A stretch of 64,000 bases of DNA from Marinobacter sp. THAF197a (GTDB lineage Bacteria; Pseudomonadota; Gammaproteobacteria; Pseudomonadales; Oleiphilaceae). The stretch spans positions 3,596,001-3,660,000 of the forward strand of contig NZ_CP045324.1 in assembly GCF_009363275.1 (NCBI RefSeq), in the 5' to 3' direction. The position numbers and the translations under genes are program-made. Each line of letters starts with the position of its first letter. Position 1 is the first letter of the stretch. The notes beneath the pieces are model-generated. The model was given only the letters and a program-made list of their open reading frames with translations. It had not been told where the DNA came from and ran no database searches. This document shows, in pieces, positions 1-8,043 of the stretch.

Positions 1-216
1 CTGGTAGGTTTTGATGAGCAGGGGGGAAGGCTCGGCATGGGCGGCGGGTTCTATGACCGCACGTTCGCCTTCAGCCGGATAAGGCCGGCCATGGCACCCA
101 AGCTGATAGGGCTGGCCCACGATTTTCAGAAAGTCCGTGAATTACCGATAGAATCCTGGGATGTGCCCCTGCACGGCGTGGTTACGGACCAGCGCTGTTA
201 CCGGTTCAGACCCTGA
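1..216 (+). CDS. 5-formyltetrahydrofolate cyclo-ligase, C-terminal part (cut by window edge)
   Basis: The frame is open from the first base and ends at a TGA. The 71 visible residues contain GRLGMGGGFYDRTF, the glycine-rich signature of 5-formyltetrahydrofolate cyclo-ligase, and end with the usual W-D-x-P-L-x-x-V-x-T-D segment of that family. The enzyme converts 5-formyl-THF to 5,10-methenyl-THF at the expense of ATP, in the cytoplasm. In gammaproteobacteria this gene often follows zapA and 6S RNA, but that side is outside the window. The last 19 bases overlap the end of a small opposite-strand gene. Family assignment is firm; the N-terminal two thirds are not visible. Confidence 0.9.
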   Translation: MVGFDEQGGRLGMGGGFYDRTFAFSRIRPAMAPKLIGLAHDFQKVRELPIESWDVPLHGVVTDQRCYRFRP

Positions 217-365
217 TTGGCAGACTGGATAAACCCGACCGCTGGCGCAGCCGCCCGGTCGGCACGTTTGTCTTCTGAGGCCTGGATGGAAGTGAAGCCG
301 GTAACGACAAGGCCGACAGCAAAGATGAGCACGATGGCGCGGATGATGTCAGGCTTGTTACCCAT
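198..365 (-). CDS. Small single-pass membrane protein, 55 aa, unknown function
   Basis: The protein starts MGNKPDIIRAIVLIFAVGL and has one hydrophobic stretch (about residues 8-25), followed by a short charged tail (ASEDKRADRAAA) that ends NQGLNR. The start ATG lies a few bases behind a weak purine stretch (GGGAA). It has its own upstream space with a 7-bp inverted repeat and runs convergently into the preceding folate gene, overlapping its stop by 19 bases. The hydrophobic-then-polar layout argues for a real membrane-anchored or secreted peptide rather than a chance frame. I do not recognise a family, and the small size keeps confidence moderate. Confidence 0.5.
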   Translation of the reverse strand: MGNKPDIIRAIVLIFAVGLVVTGFTSIQASEDKRADRAAAPAVGFIQSANQGLNR

Positions 366-417
366 TACGTATTTCCCGTTTTTTCTTTGAGTTAATTAGT
401 TGGAAAATCAGCTAGCT

Positions 418-435
418 ATTCTCGGGTTCGAGAAT
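418..435. promoter_or_regulatory. Perfect 7-bp inverted repeat upstream of the small membrane gene
   Basis: ATTCTCG and CGAGAAT are separated by 4 bases, about 50 bp upstream of the start of the 55-residue gene on the minus strand. No T-run follows on either strand, so it does not look like a terminator. It could be an operator. Evidence is symmetry and position only. Confidence 0.3.
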
Positions 436-569
436 TAGACGAAAGACTAACACGTAACTTCAATTTTACAATTTTTGACTCGTTACAGTTATGTAAGGGT
501 TTTTGCGCCGGTATGCGAGGCCGGAGAATGACGCCCGACACCGGGCTCCCTGATCTCACGTGGATCACC

Positions 570-630
570 GAATCAGTGGGTGGATGGGCTTTCCGAAACA
601 CGCTCCTTCGGCACATCCACCCCCTGATTC
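570..630. repeat. Long structured inverted repeat downstream of ilvA
   Basis: A 17-base arm (570-586) is repeated inverted at 614-630 with a single mismatch, and an inner 5-bp stem (593-597 with 607-611) sits in the loop. It lies just past the ilvA stop codon, so it may end ilvA transcription or protect the mRNA 3' end, although there is no clear T-run. The inner part (TTTCGGAAAGCCCATCC on the minus strand) resembles the arm of the larger palindromic element at 34131-34322, which suggests one family of intergenic repeats. Confidence 0.55.
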
Positions 631-654
631 TGCTTGGGTGATTTTGCCCGGTTT

Positions 655-2196
655 CTACTTTTCGTTTGCGCTTCCGTTACCCGCGCCGAGGAACAACCGG
701 TAGGCTTCGTTATCGGTCATGTTTTCGTAGCGGAAACCCACCTTCTCCAGCATCTTTTCGAAATCCGGAATCTCATCCTCATTCACCTGTGCTCCCAGCA
801 GCACGCGGCTGTAGGCGGCGCCGTGGTTGCGGTAGTGGAACAGGGAGATGTTCCAGCGGGTGCCGAGGGACATCAGGAATTTCAGCAGGGCGCCCGGGCG
901 TTCGGGGAATTCGAACTGGTACACCACTTCGTTATCCACTGACGGCGCATGGCCGCCGACCATGTGGCGGATGTGTTGTTTGGCCAGGTCGCTGTCGGTC
1001 AGGTCGATCACGGAGTAGCCGTTTTCGCGGAGTTCCTGCACCAGGTCTTCCCGGCCGTGGCCGCCAGCCTGGATCTGGATACCGACGAAGATGGTGGCGT
1101 CGTCAGAGTCCGAATAGCGGTAGTTGAACTCGGTGATGCTGCGCTTGTGCAAGGCGTTGATGAAGGTCTTGAAGGCACCCGGGCGTTCCGGGATGGTGAC
1201 CGCCAGGATGGCTTCGCGTTTTTCACCGATTTCCGTGCGCTCTGAGATGTAGCGCAACCGGTCGAAGTTCATATTGGCGCCGCTGAGCGTGGCGATCAGG
1301 TTTTCGTTTTCGATCTGTTCCCGCTCAACGTACTTCTTGATGCCAGCGACGCCCAGGGCGCCGGCAGGTTCGGCGATGGAGCGGGTGTCTTCGAAAACGT
1401 CCTTGATAGCCGCGCAGATTTCATCGGTGGATACCGTGATCACTTCATCCACATAATCCTTGCAGATTTCCCAGGGGTATTTGCCAATCTGCTTGACCGC
1501 GACGCCGTCGGCAAAGATGCCCACTTCGTCCAGCACTACCCTCTTGCCAGCTTTCATAGCCGCTTGCAGGCAGTTGGAGTCTTCCGGCTCGACCCCGATC
1601 ACCTTGATTTCCGGGCGAAGGTATTTGATATAGGCGGCCATGCCGGCAATCAGGCCGCCGCCGCCCACGCAGATGAAGATGGCGTGGATGGGCTGGCTGA
1701 ACTGCCACATGATTTCCATGGCCACCGTGCCCTGGCCGGCAATCACATCCGGGTCGTCGTAAGGCGGGATGTAGGTATAGCCGTGTTTCTTGATCAGCTC
1801 CTGGGCATGGGCCGCGGCTTCATCAAAAGCATCGCCTTTGAGCACTACCCGGGCACCATGGTCCCGCACCGAGCGCACTTTGATCTCCGGGGTGGTCTGG
1901 GGCATCACGATCACCGCCTTGATGCCCAGCTTCTTGGCTGCCAGCGCCACGCCCTGGGCATGGTTGCCGGCGGAGGCACAAATCACCCCTTTGGCTTTCT
2001 GCTCCTCAGAGAGCTGGGCAATCCGGTTGTAGGCGCCGCGAATCTTGAAGGAAAACACCGGCTGAAGGTCTTCACGCTTGAGCAGAATATTGTTGCCAAA
2101 GCGCTTGGAGAGGCTACGGGCTTCAGTCAGGGGTGTTTCGATGGCGACGTCGTAGACCCGCGCATCGAGAATCTTCTTGATGTAGCGTTGCGGCAT
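655..2196 (-). CDS. ilvA: Threonine ammonia-lyase (threonine dehydratase), biosynthetic
   Basis: A 513-residue PLP enzyme that deaminates threonine to 2-oxobutanoate, the first step of isoleucine synthesis. The PLP lysine is K51 in FSFKIRGAYN; the phosphate-binding loop SAGNHAQG and the glycine-rich VCVGGGGLIAG follow. After the catalytic domain (about 1-320) come two ACT-like regulatory repeats (about 335-415 and 430-505), the arrangement of the allosteric, isoleucine-inhibited form; the single-domain catabolic form would be about 330 residues. It is divergent from rpiA across 133 bp and stands alone. The start at MPQRYIKKIL gives a normal family N terminus. Confidence 0.96.
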   Translation of the reverse strand: MPQRYIKKILDARVYDVAIETPLTEARSLSKRFGNNILLKREDLQPVFSFKIRGAYNRIAQLSEEQKAKGVICASAGNHAQGVALAAKKLGIKAVIVMPQTTPEIKVRSVRDHGARVVLKGDAFDEAAAHAQELIKKHGYTYIPPYDDPDVIAGQGTVAMEIMWQFSQPIHAIFICVGGGGLIAGMAAYIKYLRPEIKVIGVEPEDSNCLQAAMKAGKRVVLDEVGIFADGVAVKQIGKYPWEICKDYVDEVITVSTDEICAAIKDVFEDTRSIAEPAGALGVAGIKKYVEREQIENENLIATLSGANMNFDRLRYISERTEIGEKREAILAVTIPERPGAFKTFINALHKRSITEFNYRYSDSDDATIFVGIQIQAGGHGREDLVQELRENGYSVIDLTDSDLAKQHIRHMVGGHAPSVDNEVVYQFEFPERPGALLKFLMSLGTRWNISLFHYRNHGAAYSRVLLGAQVNEDEIPDFEKMLEKVGFRYENMTDNEAYRLFLGAGNGSANEK

Positions 2197-2287
2197 GATG
2201 GTTCCGGTTGCTGGTGATTGGCTTGGAAAAACCTACAGTGTAGAAACTTTGCACGGCAGCCGTCTATAAGCAGAGACACTGGGCGCG

Positions 2288-2293
2288 TATAAT
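2288..2293 (+). promoter_or_regulatory. Probable -10 box of rpiA
   Basis: A perfect TATAAT lies 36 bp upstream of the rpiA start codon. The hexamer 17 bp upstream of it (TATAAG) is a poor -35, so the box is supported mainly by its own match and position. Confidence 0.5.
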
Positions 2294-2329
2294 GCGTGAA
2301 AAATCATCTTTTTTCTCCCGGAGCCCACC

Positions 2330-3010
2330 ATGACGCAGGACGAACTCAAACAAGCCGTTGCCAAAGCAGCCATGGACTACATTGCCCCGAAACTGGAACG
2401 CAGCAGCATTGTCGGCGTCGGCACTGGCAGCACGGCTAACTTTTTTATCGACTTCCTCGCCCAGTACAAAGATGAATTCGACGGCGCCGTGGCAAGTTCC
2501 GAGGCCACCGCAGAACGCCTGAAAAAGCACGGCATCGAAGTCTATGACCTGAACAGCGTCAGTGAGATGGAGTTCTATGTCGACGGTGCCGACGAAACCA
2601 ACGCCAACCTCGAACTGATCAAAGGCGGCGGTGCCGCGCTGACCCGGGAAAAAATCGTGGCGGCAGTGGCCAAAACCTTCATTTGCATTGCGGACGACTC
2701 AAAAATGGTGAGCATCCTTGGCGACTTCCCGCTACCGGTGGAAGTTATTCCCATGGCACGCAGCCATGTTGGCCGGGAAATCGTGAGGCTCGGCGGTGAT
2801 CCCGTGTACCGTGATGGTGTTACCACAGACAACGGCAACATCATCATCGACGTCCACAACCTGGATATCTCCCGCCCGATCCAGATGGAAGAAAAACTGA
2901 ACAACATCGTGGGCGTGGTCACCAACGGTCTGTTCGCCCGCCGCCCGGCGGACCTGTTGTTGCTGGGCACCAGCGAGGGCGTGAAGAGCATCCCTCGTAA
3001 CAGCGCCTGA
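2330..3010 (+). CDS. rpiA: Ribose-5-phosphate isomerase A
   Basis: A 226-residue cytoplasmic enzyme that interconverts ribose 5-phosphate and ribulose 5-phosphate in the pentose phosphate pathway. The phosphate-binding loop GVGTGSTANFF (about 29-39), DGADET (85-90) and KGGGAALTREK (98-108) are intact. The catalytic residues known from the E. coli enzyme (D81, D84, K94, E103) correspond here to D85, D88, K98 and E107, a constant offset of four. A GGAG Shine-Dalgarno sequence sits about 7 bases before the ATG. The gene is monocistronic: it is divergent from ilvA and closed by a strong terminator. Confidence 0.97.
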   Translation: MTQDELKQAVAKAAMDYIAPKLERSSIVGVGTGSTANFFIDFLAQYKDEFDGAVASSEATAERLKKHGIEVYDLNSVSEMEFYVDGADETNANLELIKGGGAALTREKIVAAVAKTFICIADDSKMVSILGDFPLPVEVIPMARSHVGREIVRLGGDPVYRDGVTTDNGNIIIDVHNLDISRPIQMEEKLNNIVGVVTNGLFARRPADLLLLGTSEGVKSIPRNSA

Positions 3011-3031
3011 CAGGTTACGGACTGCCTCCAG

Positions 3032-3060
3032 AAAGCTGGCCAACCGGGCCAGCTTTTTTT
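3032..3060 (+). terminator. Rho-independent terminator of rpiA
   Basis: A perfect 10-bp stem (3032-3041 with 3047-3056) with a 5-base loop runs straight into a T-run. Confidence 0.9.
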
Positions 3061-3153
3061 GTGCCCGGCGAAATGCAAACCAAGCGCTTGCTTGGTGGCG
3101 GAGATTGCGCGACACTTCTTCCATCGAAAAACAAGTACACCGGGAGCGAATCC

Positions 3154-4293
3154 GTGTCTGACTACTTCAACGAAACCCACGAGCAGGTGCGCCAGACCGC
3201 GCGCAAATTTATCGACACCCACGTACGCCCTTACATAGACGACTGGGAAGAAGCCGGCGAATTCCCCCGGGAAATCTACCAGCTCGCAGGCGACGCAGGG
3301 CTTCTGGGCATTGGCTTCCCTGAGGCTCTGGGCGGCATCGCTGAGGGCGACATTTTTATGAAAGTGGCGGTTTCCGAAGAACTGATGCGTTCCACCTCCG
3401 GTGGCTTTGTGGCCAGCATCGGCTCCCTGGACATCGGCCTGCCGCCGGTGGCCAAGTGGGCTAAAAAAGAGATTCGGGAGCAGATTGTGCCTCCCGTTCT
3501 GCGCGGTGAAAAAATTGCCGCCCTGGCCGTCACCGAGCCCGGCGGCGGCTCCGACGTGGCGAACCTGAAGACCCGGGCGGTAAAAGATGGCGATCACTAC
3601 ATCGTCAACGGCAGCAAAACCTTCATCACCAGCGGCATCCGCGCCGACCACTACACCGTGGCCGTGCGCACCGGTGGCGAGGGCCACGCCGGCATCAGCC
3701 TGCTGCTGATCGACCGCGACATGCCTGGCTTCTCCACCGGCAAGAAACTCAAGAAAATGGGCTGGTGGGCGAGCGACACTGCCGAGCTGTTCTTTGAAGA
3801 CTGCAGGGTGCCTGCAGACCGCCTGATCGGCGCCGAAAACGCCGGCTTTATCGCCATCATGAGTAACTTCCTGGCCGAACGCCTGAGCCTGTCCATCATG
3901 GCCTACATGACCGCTCAACTGGCCTACGAGGCGGCCCTGGACTACACCAAACAACGCCAGGCCTTCGGCCGCAATATCGCCGGCTTCCAGGTCACCCGCC
4001 ATAAGCTGGTGGACATGGCGACCCAGATCGACATCGCCCGGGAATACACCTACCGCTGCGCTGCGTTGATGCAAGCCGGCAAGAACCCGATCAAACAGGT
4101 GGCCATGGCGAAGAATTTCTCTGTGGACGTGTGCGAAAAGGTTACCCGCGAAGCGGTACAGCTGTTCGGCGGCATGGGCTATATGCGGGAATCGGTAGTA
4201 GAGCGGCTGTATCGGGACGCCAAGATTCTGTCCATTGGCGGTGGGACCACGGAGATCATGAAGGAGCTGATTGCCAAACAGATCAGGCTTTAG
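3154..4293 (+). CDS. Acyl-CoA dehydrogenase
   Basis: A 379-residue FAD enzyme of the acyl-CoA dehydrogenase family, which introduces a trans-2 double bond into acyl-CoA and passes electrons to ETF. AVTEPGGGSDV is the FAD/substrate signature, QRQAFGRNIAGFQ the central motif, and FGGMGYMRE plus RDAKILSIGGGTTEIM the C-terminal signature. The position that holds the catalytic glutamate in medium-chain enzymes is glycine here (IGGGT). A glutamate in YEAALDYTKQR fits the alternative base used by long-chain and isovaleryl-type enzymes. The start is the GTG at 3154 behind GGGAG; the frame is open about 30 codons further upstream, but that part overlaps the rpiA terminator. The exact substrate cannot be told. 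Confidence 0.92.
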   Translation: MSDYFNETHEQVRQTARKFIDTHVRPYIDDWEEAGEFPREIYQLAGDAGLLGIGFPEALGGIAEGDIFMKVAVSEELMRSTSGGFVASIGSLDIGLPPVAKWAKKEIREQIVPPVLRGEKIAALAVTEPGGGSDVANLKTRAVKDGDHYIVNGSKTFITSGIRADHYTVAVRTGGEGHAGISLLLIDRDMPGFSTGKKLKKMGWWASDTAELFFEDCRVPADRLIGAENAGFIAIMSNFLAERLSLSIMAYMTAQLAYEAALDYTKQRQAFGRNIAGFQVTRHKLVDMATQIDIAREYTYRCAALMQAGKNPIKQVAMAKNFSVDVCEKVTREAVQLFGGMGYMRESVVERLYRDAKILSIGGGTTEIMKELIAKQIRL

Positions 4294-4318
4294 GCCTGGT
4301 CTGTTTGGTCTTCAGTTT

Positions 4319-4555
4319 TCAACCGGCACGATATCCCAGGTATCCACCCACAATTGAGCCCAGAATAGCCAGTACCGGCAGCGTGAAAACAACAGCATTC
4401 AGATTGCCACCAAAAAAGTCACCGGACCTTTTCAATGAGAAAAGACTGTTAAACGTATCGATGACCACCGGTGTCAATCCGACGAACCAGCCCAACACAG
4501 CGCCAATAAATAAACCGAAAACAATTCCAATGAACACCATAAACCACTGCATCAC
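4319..4555 (-). CDS. Two-TM small membrane protein, 78 aa
   Basis: The sequence has two hydrophobic helices (about residues 3-28 and 54-76) with a short polar loop around SLKRSGDFFGG. AAGGA lies about 9 bases before the first ATG. It follows the Tli4-type immunity gene on the same strand after 41 bp, so it could be the last cistron of the type VI effector operon or an independent gene. Glycine-rich helices (GIVFGLFIGAVLGWFVG, GSIVGGYLGY) are common in small inner-membrane proteins. No family is recognised. Confidence 0.65.
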   Translation of the reverse strand: MMQWFMVFIGIVFGLFIGAVLGWFVGLTPVVIDTFNSLFSLKRSGDFFGGNLNAVVFTLPVLAILGSIVGGYLGYRAG

Positions 4556-4596
4556 AGCCGATCCTTGTCAAAACGATTATATGTGGTGCTAACCAA

Positions 4597-5652
4597 CTAC
4601 CTCTTAACGTCCAACATGCCATAGGGGCGCTCACGCACACCCTTGAGCAACCCGACAATCACGTCGGTGCCTTTCATCGGTGCCATTTCAGGGTAGTCTT
4701 TCATTTCGATTGAACCTTCGATCTCAAAATGGCCGTGACGGAAGCTGTTCACCTCGCCATCCGTGGCGACCCAACGGAATTCCCGTTCGGTGTCGCTGTG
4801 TTTGCCATCGCTGATGAATAGGCGGCCTTTGCGACCGGCTACGGTCATTTTGCTGGAGGCTAGGAAGGACAGCATACCGGTATTGCGACTCTTCTCTTCC
4901 TTAAGCTCTGCTTCACTTTGGTATGTGCCGGCCATAAGCAAAAAGCGGGAACGTTTGCCGTTATAGAACTCCATGGCATAGCCCTCTCGCTCGGGCGTCA
5001 CAGTGTTCACCACCACAAACTCCCGATCCAGACACACCCCTGGTTTATTGTGGGGCCAGGGATGGTATTCCAAGGCATGAGCCCGCTCCTGCATTTGGAT
5101 CAAGCGCTCGTGATAGATGGCTTTGTAATCAGCTTCATCTCGAGAGACATTTCCCAGTGCACCCTGCCCTTGGATGGCAATGGCGGCTTTTGCGGACGGG
5201 AAGTCCCTTAGAAAGTGAGTTTCGAACTTGTGACTGCGATCAGGCTTTTCTCGCATCCCTGGAATTTTTCGTCTGTCTGCATAGTAAACCAAGGTTTTGA
5301 GGTCACCTTCCGGTTCCGAATGCACGTAATGGGTTTCGACAACTTCCTTATTGCGCACTTCTTCCACTCGCGATCGCCACTCGTCAACCCGATACTCTCC
5401 CCGATACGCAGTATCGTGACGCACTTCGTCTGGTGGGTACACCGAAGCCAGAATCAACTCATCGTTGTAACCGCTATCGATCAGTTTCATATCCGCAGGT
5501 AGCTCTAACTGGTATCGCCCTGCGCAGTGTTCCGTAAACTCAAATACCGGGAGTTCGTCTTCTCGCATTTCCATCTTGCTCATGGCCAGTCCTTGTGTAG
5601 TTTGTATCAGCAATAGAAGCCCAGTCAGGGCACTGCGGGTAATCGGCGACAT
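4597..5652 (-). CDS. Type VI lipase immunity protein, Tli4-like
   Basis: A 351-residue protein with an N-terminal signal peptide (MSPITRSALTGLLLLIQTTQG) that would place it in the periplasm. The region from CAGRYQLELPADMKLIDSG onward resembles the Tli4 family, the immunity partners of type VI phospholipase Tle4 of Pseudomonas. Its start codon is immediately adjacent to the stop codon of the lipase gene, the standard effector-immunity arrangement. In the established Tle4/Tli4 pair the immunity protein binds the lipase in the periplasm and blocks its active site. The assignment rests on recognised sequence character plus gene order; a database search was not possible. Confidence 0.75.
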   Translation of the reverse strand: MSPITRSALTGLLLLIQTTQGLAMSKMEMREDELPVFEFTEHCAGRYQLELPADMKLIDSGYNDELILASVYPPDEVRHDTAYRGEYRVDEWRSRVEEVRNKEVVETHYVHSEPEGDLKTLVYYADRRKIPGMREKPDRSHKFETHFLRDFPSAKAAIAIQGQGALGNVSRDEADYKAIYHERLIQMQERAHALEYHPWPHNKPGVCLDREFVVVNTVTPEREGYAMEFYNGKRSRFLLMAGTYQSEAELKEEKSRNTGMLSFLASSKMTVAGRKGRLFISDGKHSDTEREFRWVATDGEVNSFRHGHFEIEGSIEMKDYPEMAPMKGTDVIVGLLKGVRERPYGMLDVKR

Positions 5653-7413
5653 TCAGCCTCCCAGTTTTCGGTGTATGTCCGGCAACAGGATCTGCAGCTC
5701 CCCCATAACCAGATCCCGGACATCCGGGCAGTTAAAAAAGCCCTGATGCTCCTCCGTTGCGGGCAGAGCCAGCCGCTTGAGGCCACCAGCGGCCCTGGGA
5801 TGATCACCCGCTCCCGCATGAACGGTGCCGTCTCCCGGCGCCGTTTCTGATTGCAGCTTATAGTCCGTCGTATTGGCCTGAGGCGGGGGTGGGGGATGGT
5901 ACTCATACTTAGCCTGTTCCAGCCAAGCATCCACAGCCGCTTCGTGTCTTTGCTTTTCCTGAGGCCCGTACAGACTCACCGTTCCATCGCCGAATAAAAC
6001 AGCATGATTCTCATTGTGGTAAACTTGCCATTCATCCCTTTCGCCGTCTGAGACTTCACCACCGTCCCATGTACATCGGTCAAACGAAAGATCGTTATCA
6101 TTATTGCTGTAGACTAGGGTAGTGGTGTTATGGAAGCTATCTGCTAACGTCTGATGAAAATCAGAACACTCCTTTAATCTCAGGTCCATTGCGAATTCAT
6201 AGTCATCTAGCTGATTACCTTCTGAGTAAGCACTCCCAATCTCCGGTGCCAACAACTCCGGCTGAATCATCCGGTACCAAACATCAAACCGGGAATAAAA
6301 ATCAAAAACCGAACTCCCTGTCCCAATGTTCACCACTTCCGGCGCCTGATCTCCGCTTTTCAGGTACAACCAGTCCGCCTGATTGTCCACTGTGCGATAT
6401 AGCTGATTGGGCAAAAGCTCAAGTCCGCCCTGGCAGAACCCGAGGATGGCGGTCACATCGGCAGCATTTTTACCAAGTACCAATTTGGCGGCTCCAGATT
6501 CACCCGCCCGGAACTTTTTGTACGTCGCCGGGCTACCATGGGTCGGCATCGCGCCGTGAATGACCGCCTCTACATCACTTTCCAGCCTCGCCATGGAAAA
6601 GCCCGCCCGCGAGGCATAGCCACCCATGGAATGACTGATCACCAGAAACTTGACGTCCGCTGGACCTATGCCTCGCTCGTCCTTCTCCACGATTTGTTGA
6701 CGAAAGTCAGCAATCCGATCTTTCAGGCGCTCGCCAGCATTTTCATTGCTCAACATCCAGTTGTAGCCCACGGCAAATACCGGAAAACGAAGGCCCGGAT
6801 ACAGTCGTGACAAGGTGCGAGTCTTGTTCTCCAGAAACTTCAGGAAGGGGCCGTAGCTGTCCCAGTGCACCTCACCCCAGCCATACTGGCGTTTTTCGTC
6901 TATCTGCGAGGGCGGAACCGCGGTATAGGTGCGAAAATAGTCATCCGCACCTTCATCAACTTCCAGTAAGCTATCATCGCGCTCAAAAATGGGCACGCCT
7001 CGACGCTTGGCATCACCGTTTACCAATAACTGCTTACGCTGTACCGGCCCGGCAAACACAAAATCACTTACACGAGGAACCACGCCTGCATACCGGCGAG
7101 CCGTCCGACCTTTTTCAGCCAAGTCGTCACCGCGCTCTTTCACACCAATCCAGCGTCGCCGGAACCATTTACCTATAGCTTCGAGCTTTCCGTCGTCGTC
7201 CTCCGCTTGGGCATCAGCCATTTCCTGTTCACGCTGCGCTTTGATTTCGATGGCCGCACCACTGGGGCCTTCAAAAGCTGCTCCAGCAGCAGGATCCCAA
7301 ACAGAGCTCCCGCTCCTGCGGTTTTTCAACCTCGTACCCATAATCCCTGGCACAAACACCAGAGCCACAACGCCCGGGCGGCATTGGCAATCCTCATGAC
7401 AACTCATCCACAT
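5653..7413 (-). CDS. Type VI secretion phospholipase effector (Tle family, Tle4-like)
   Basis: A 586-residue alpha/beta-hydrolase. The oxyanion/N-terminal strand VFVPGIMGTRL (about 20-29) and the nucleophile elbow FLVISHSMGG (serine 262) resemble the PGAP1/LCAT-like lipases used as antibacterial type VI effectors. There is no signal peptide, as expected for cargo carried by the VgrG-PAAR tip. A charged stretch near 55-105 and a proline run near residue 500 (HPPPPPQ) are family-variable. It sits after vgrG, DUF4123 adaptor, PAAR and a 119-residue protein, and directly before its immunity gene. The start may be MWMSCH (7413) or MSCHED (7407); both overlap the previous gene. Established role: hydrolysis of target-cell membrane lipids from the periplasm. 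Confidence 0.83.
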   Translation of the reverse strand: MWMSCHEDCQCRPGVVALVFVPGIMGTRLKNRRSGSSVWDPAAGAAFEGPSGAAIEIKAQREQEMADAQAEDDDGKLEAIGKWFRRRWIGVKERGDDLAEKGRTARRYAGVVPRVSDFVFAGPVQRKQLLVNGDAKRRGVPIFERDDSLLEVDEGADDYFRTYTAVPPSQIDEKRQYGWGEVHWDSYGPFLKFLENKTRTLSRLYPGLRFPVFAVGYNWMLSNENAGERLKDRIADFRQQIVEKDERGIGPADVKFLVISHSMGGYASRAGFSMARLESDVEAVIHGAMPTHGSPATYKKFRAGESGAAKLVLGKNAADVTAILGFCQGGLELLPNQLYRTVDNQADWLYLKSGDQAPEVVNIGTGSSVFDFYSRFDVWYRMIQPELLAPEIGSAYSEGNQLDDYEFAMDLRLKECSDFHQTLADSFHNTTTLVYSNNDNDLSFDRCTWDGGEVSDGERDEWQVYHNENHAVLFGDGTVSLYGPQEKQRHEAAVDAWLEQAKYEYHPPPPPQANTTDYKLQSETAPGDGTVHAGAGDHPRAAGGLKRLALPATEEHQGFFNCPDVRDLVMGELQILLPDIHRKLGG

Positions 7414-7753
7414 TCTCCTTGTGCTGCTTGTGCTCCCTTGCCCATTCCAGTACCCGCTCTGCCCGAAACTGCTCGAGCGCTCCGGAATGCAGATAACCTT
7501 GTACCGCCGTATTCTCGAATGCGTCAGGCACGTAGTGCAGCGCTTCCAGCAGGAGCGTGACTGCGGACAGGCTCGTAAAACCGGCTTCTGCCGCGAGGCT
7601 CAATCCTGTATCCAGTTGCGCCTTGCATTCGGGCCAGTTTGCCGGTGGATCGGGCAAATCCAACAGGTGGCGCGCCAACGCATATTGGCGAACTCGTTGC
7701 TGTTGGCTGGGCATGCGATCTAGCTCTTCCTGAGCCAATGTCCATGCCATCAT
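7394..7753 (-). CDS. 119-aa protein between PAAR and lipase in the T6SS operon, unknown
   Basis: A small, soluble, mostly helical protein (ARHLLDLPDPPANWPECKAQ, EALHYVPDAFENTAVQ) without signal peptide or membrane segment. Its ATG overlaps the PAAR stop codon (TGATG), and its own end overlaps the lipase start by about 20 bases, so it is translationally coupled on both sides. The position between tip and toxin suggests a loading or stabilising factor for the lipase, in addition to the DUF4123 adaptor. No family is recognised. Confidence 0.75.
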   Translation of the reverse strand: MMAWTLAQEELDRMPSQQQRVRQYALARHLLDLPDPPANWPECKAQLDTGLSLAAEAGFTSLSAVTLLLEALHYVPDAFENTAVQGYLHSGALEQFRAERVLEWAREHKQHKENVDELS

Positions 7754-8043
7754 CAGGCCACCGTTACTGCTGGATCACCTTCGAGCACCACGCCGCCGTG
7801 AGCCGTGGCGCTCCCCTGCAACACAACTGGCACGCCGTTCACGGTCAACCCGGGAGCACCCTGGCTCAGGGTGTCGGGCCCGCCGACTTTGCAGTTGCAC
7901 TTATGGCCCTGCAGGGCAACCGGCGTACCGTTGACGGTAAAGGCCCCATCGCCCTCGGCAATGCCGCCACCAACGTGGGGTGTGTTACCCGAGAACATCG
8001 GGCACATGTGGTAATGACCTTTCAATGAAACGGGAATACCCAT
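7753..8043 (-). CDS. PAAR-domain tip protein
   Basis: A 96-residue protein starting MGIPVSLKGHYHMCPMFSG, with the glycine/histidine/cysteine-rich pattern of PAAR proteins (GNTPHVGGGI, LQGHKCNCKVGGP, GGVVLEGDPAVTVA). PAAR proteins form the sharp, zinc-containing cone on the VgrG spike and carry toxins. The ATG at 8043 overlaps the DUF4123 stop (TGATG). An upstream in-frame extension of 22 codons exists but lies inside the adaptor gene and lacks family character, so the internal ATG is preferred. It has no C-terminal toxin fusion; the lipase is encoded separately. Confidence 0.88.
   Translation of the reverse strand: MGIPVSLKGHYHMCPMFSGNTPHVGGGIAEGDGAFTVNGTPVALQGHKCNCKVGGPDTLSQGAPGLTVNGVPVVLQGSATAHGGVVLEGDPAVTVA

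Noticed and set aside
416..616. 66-residue frame on the minus strand between the small membrane gene and ilvA
   Set aside because: Arg/Ser-rich low-quality composition, no ribosome site, and it overlaps the inverted repeat at 570-630.
2575..4074. Very long minus-strand open frame across rpiA and the acyl-CoA dehydrogenase
   Set aside because: It is antisense to two clear enzymes in a high-GC genome, where such shadow frames are common; its His/Val/Gly-rich content has no domain character.
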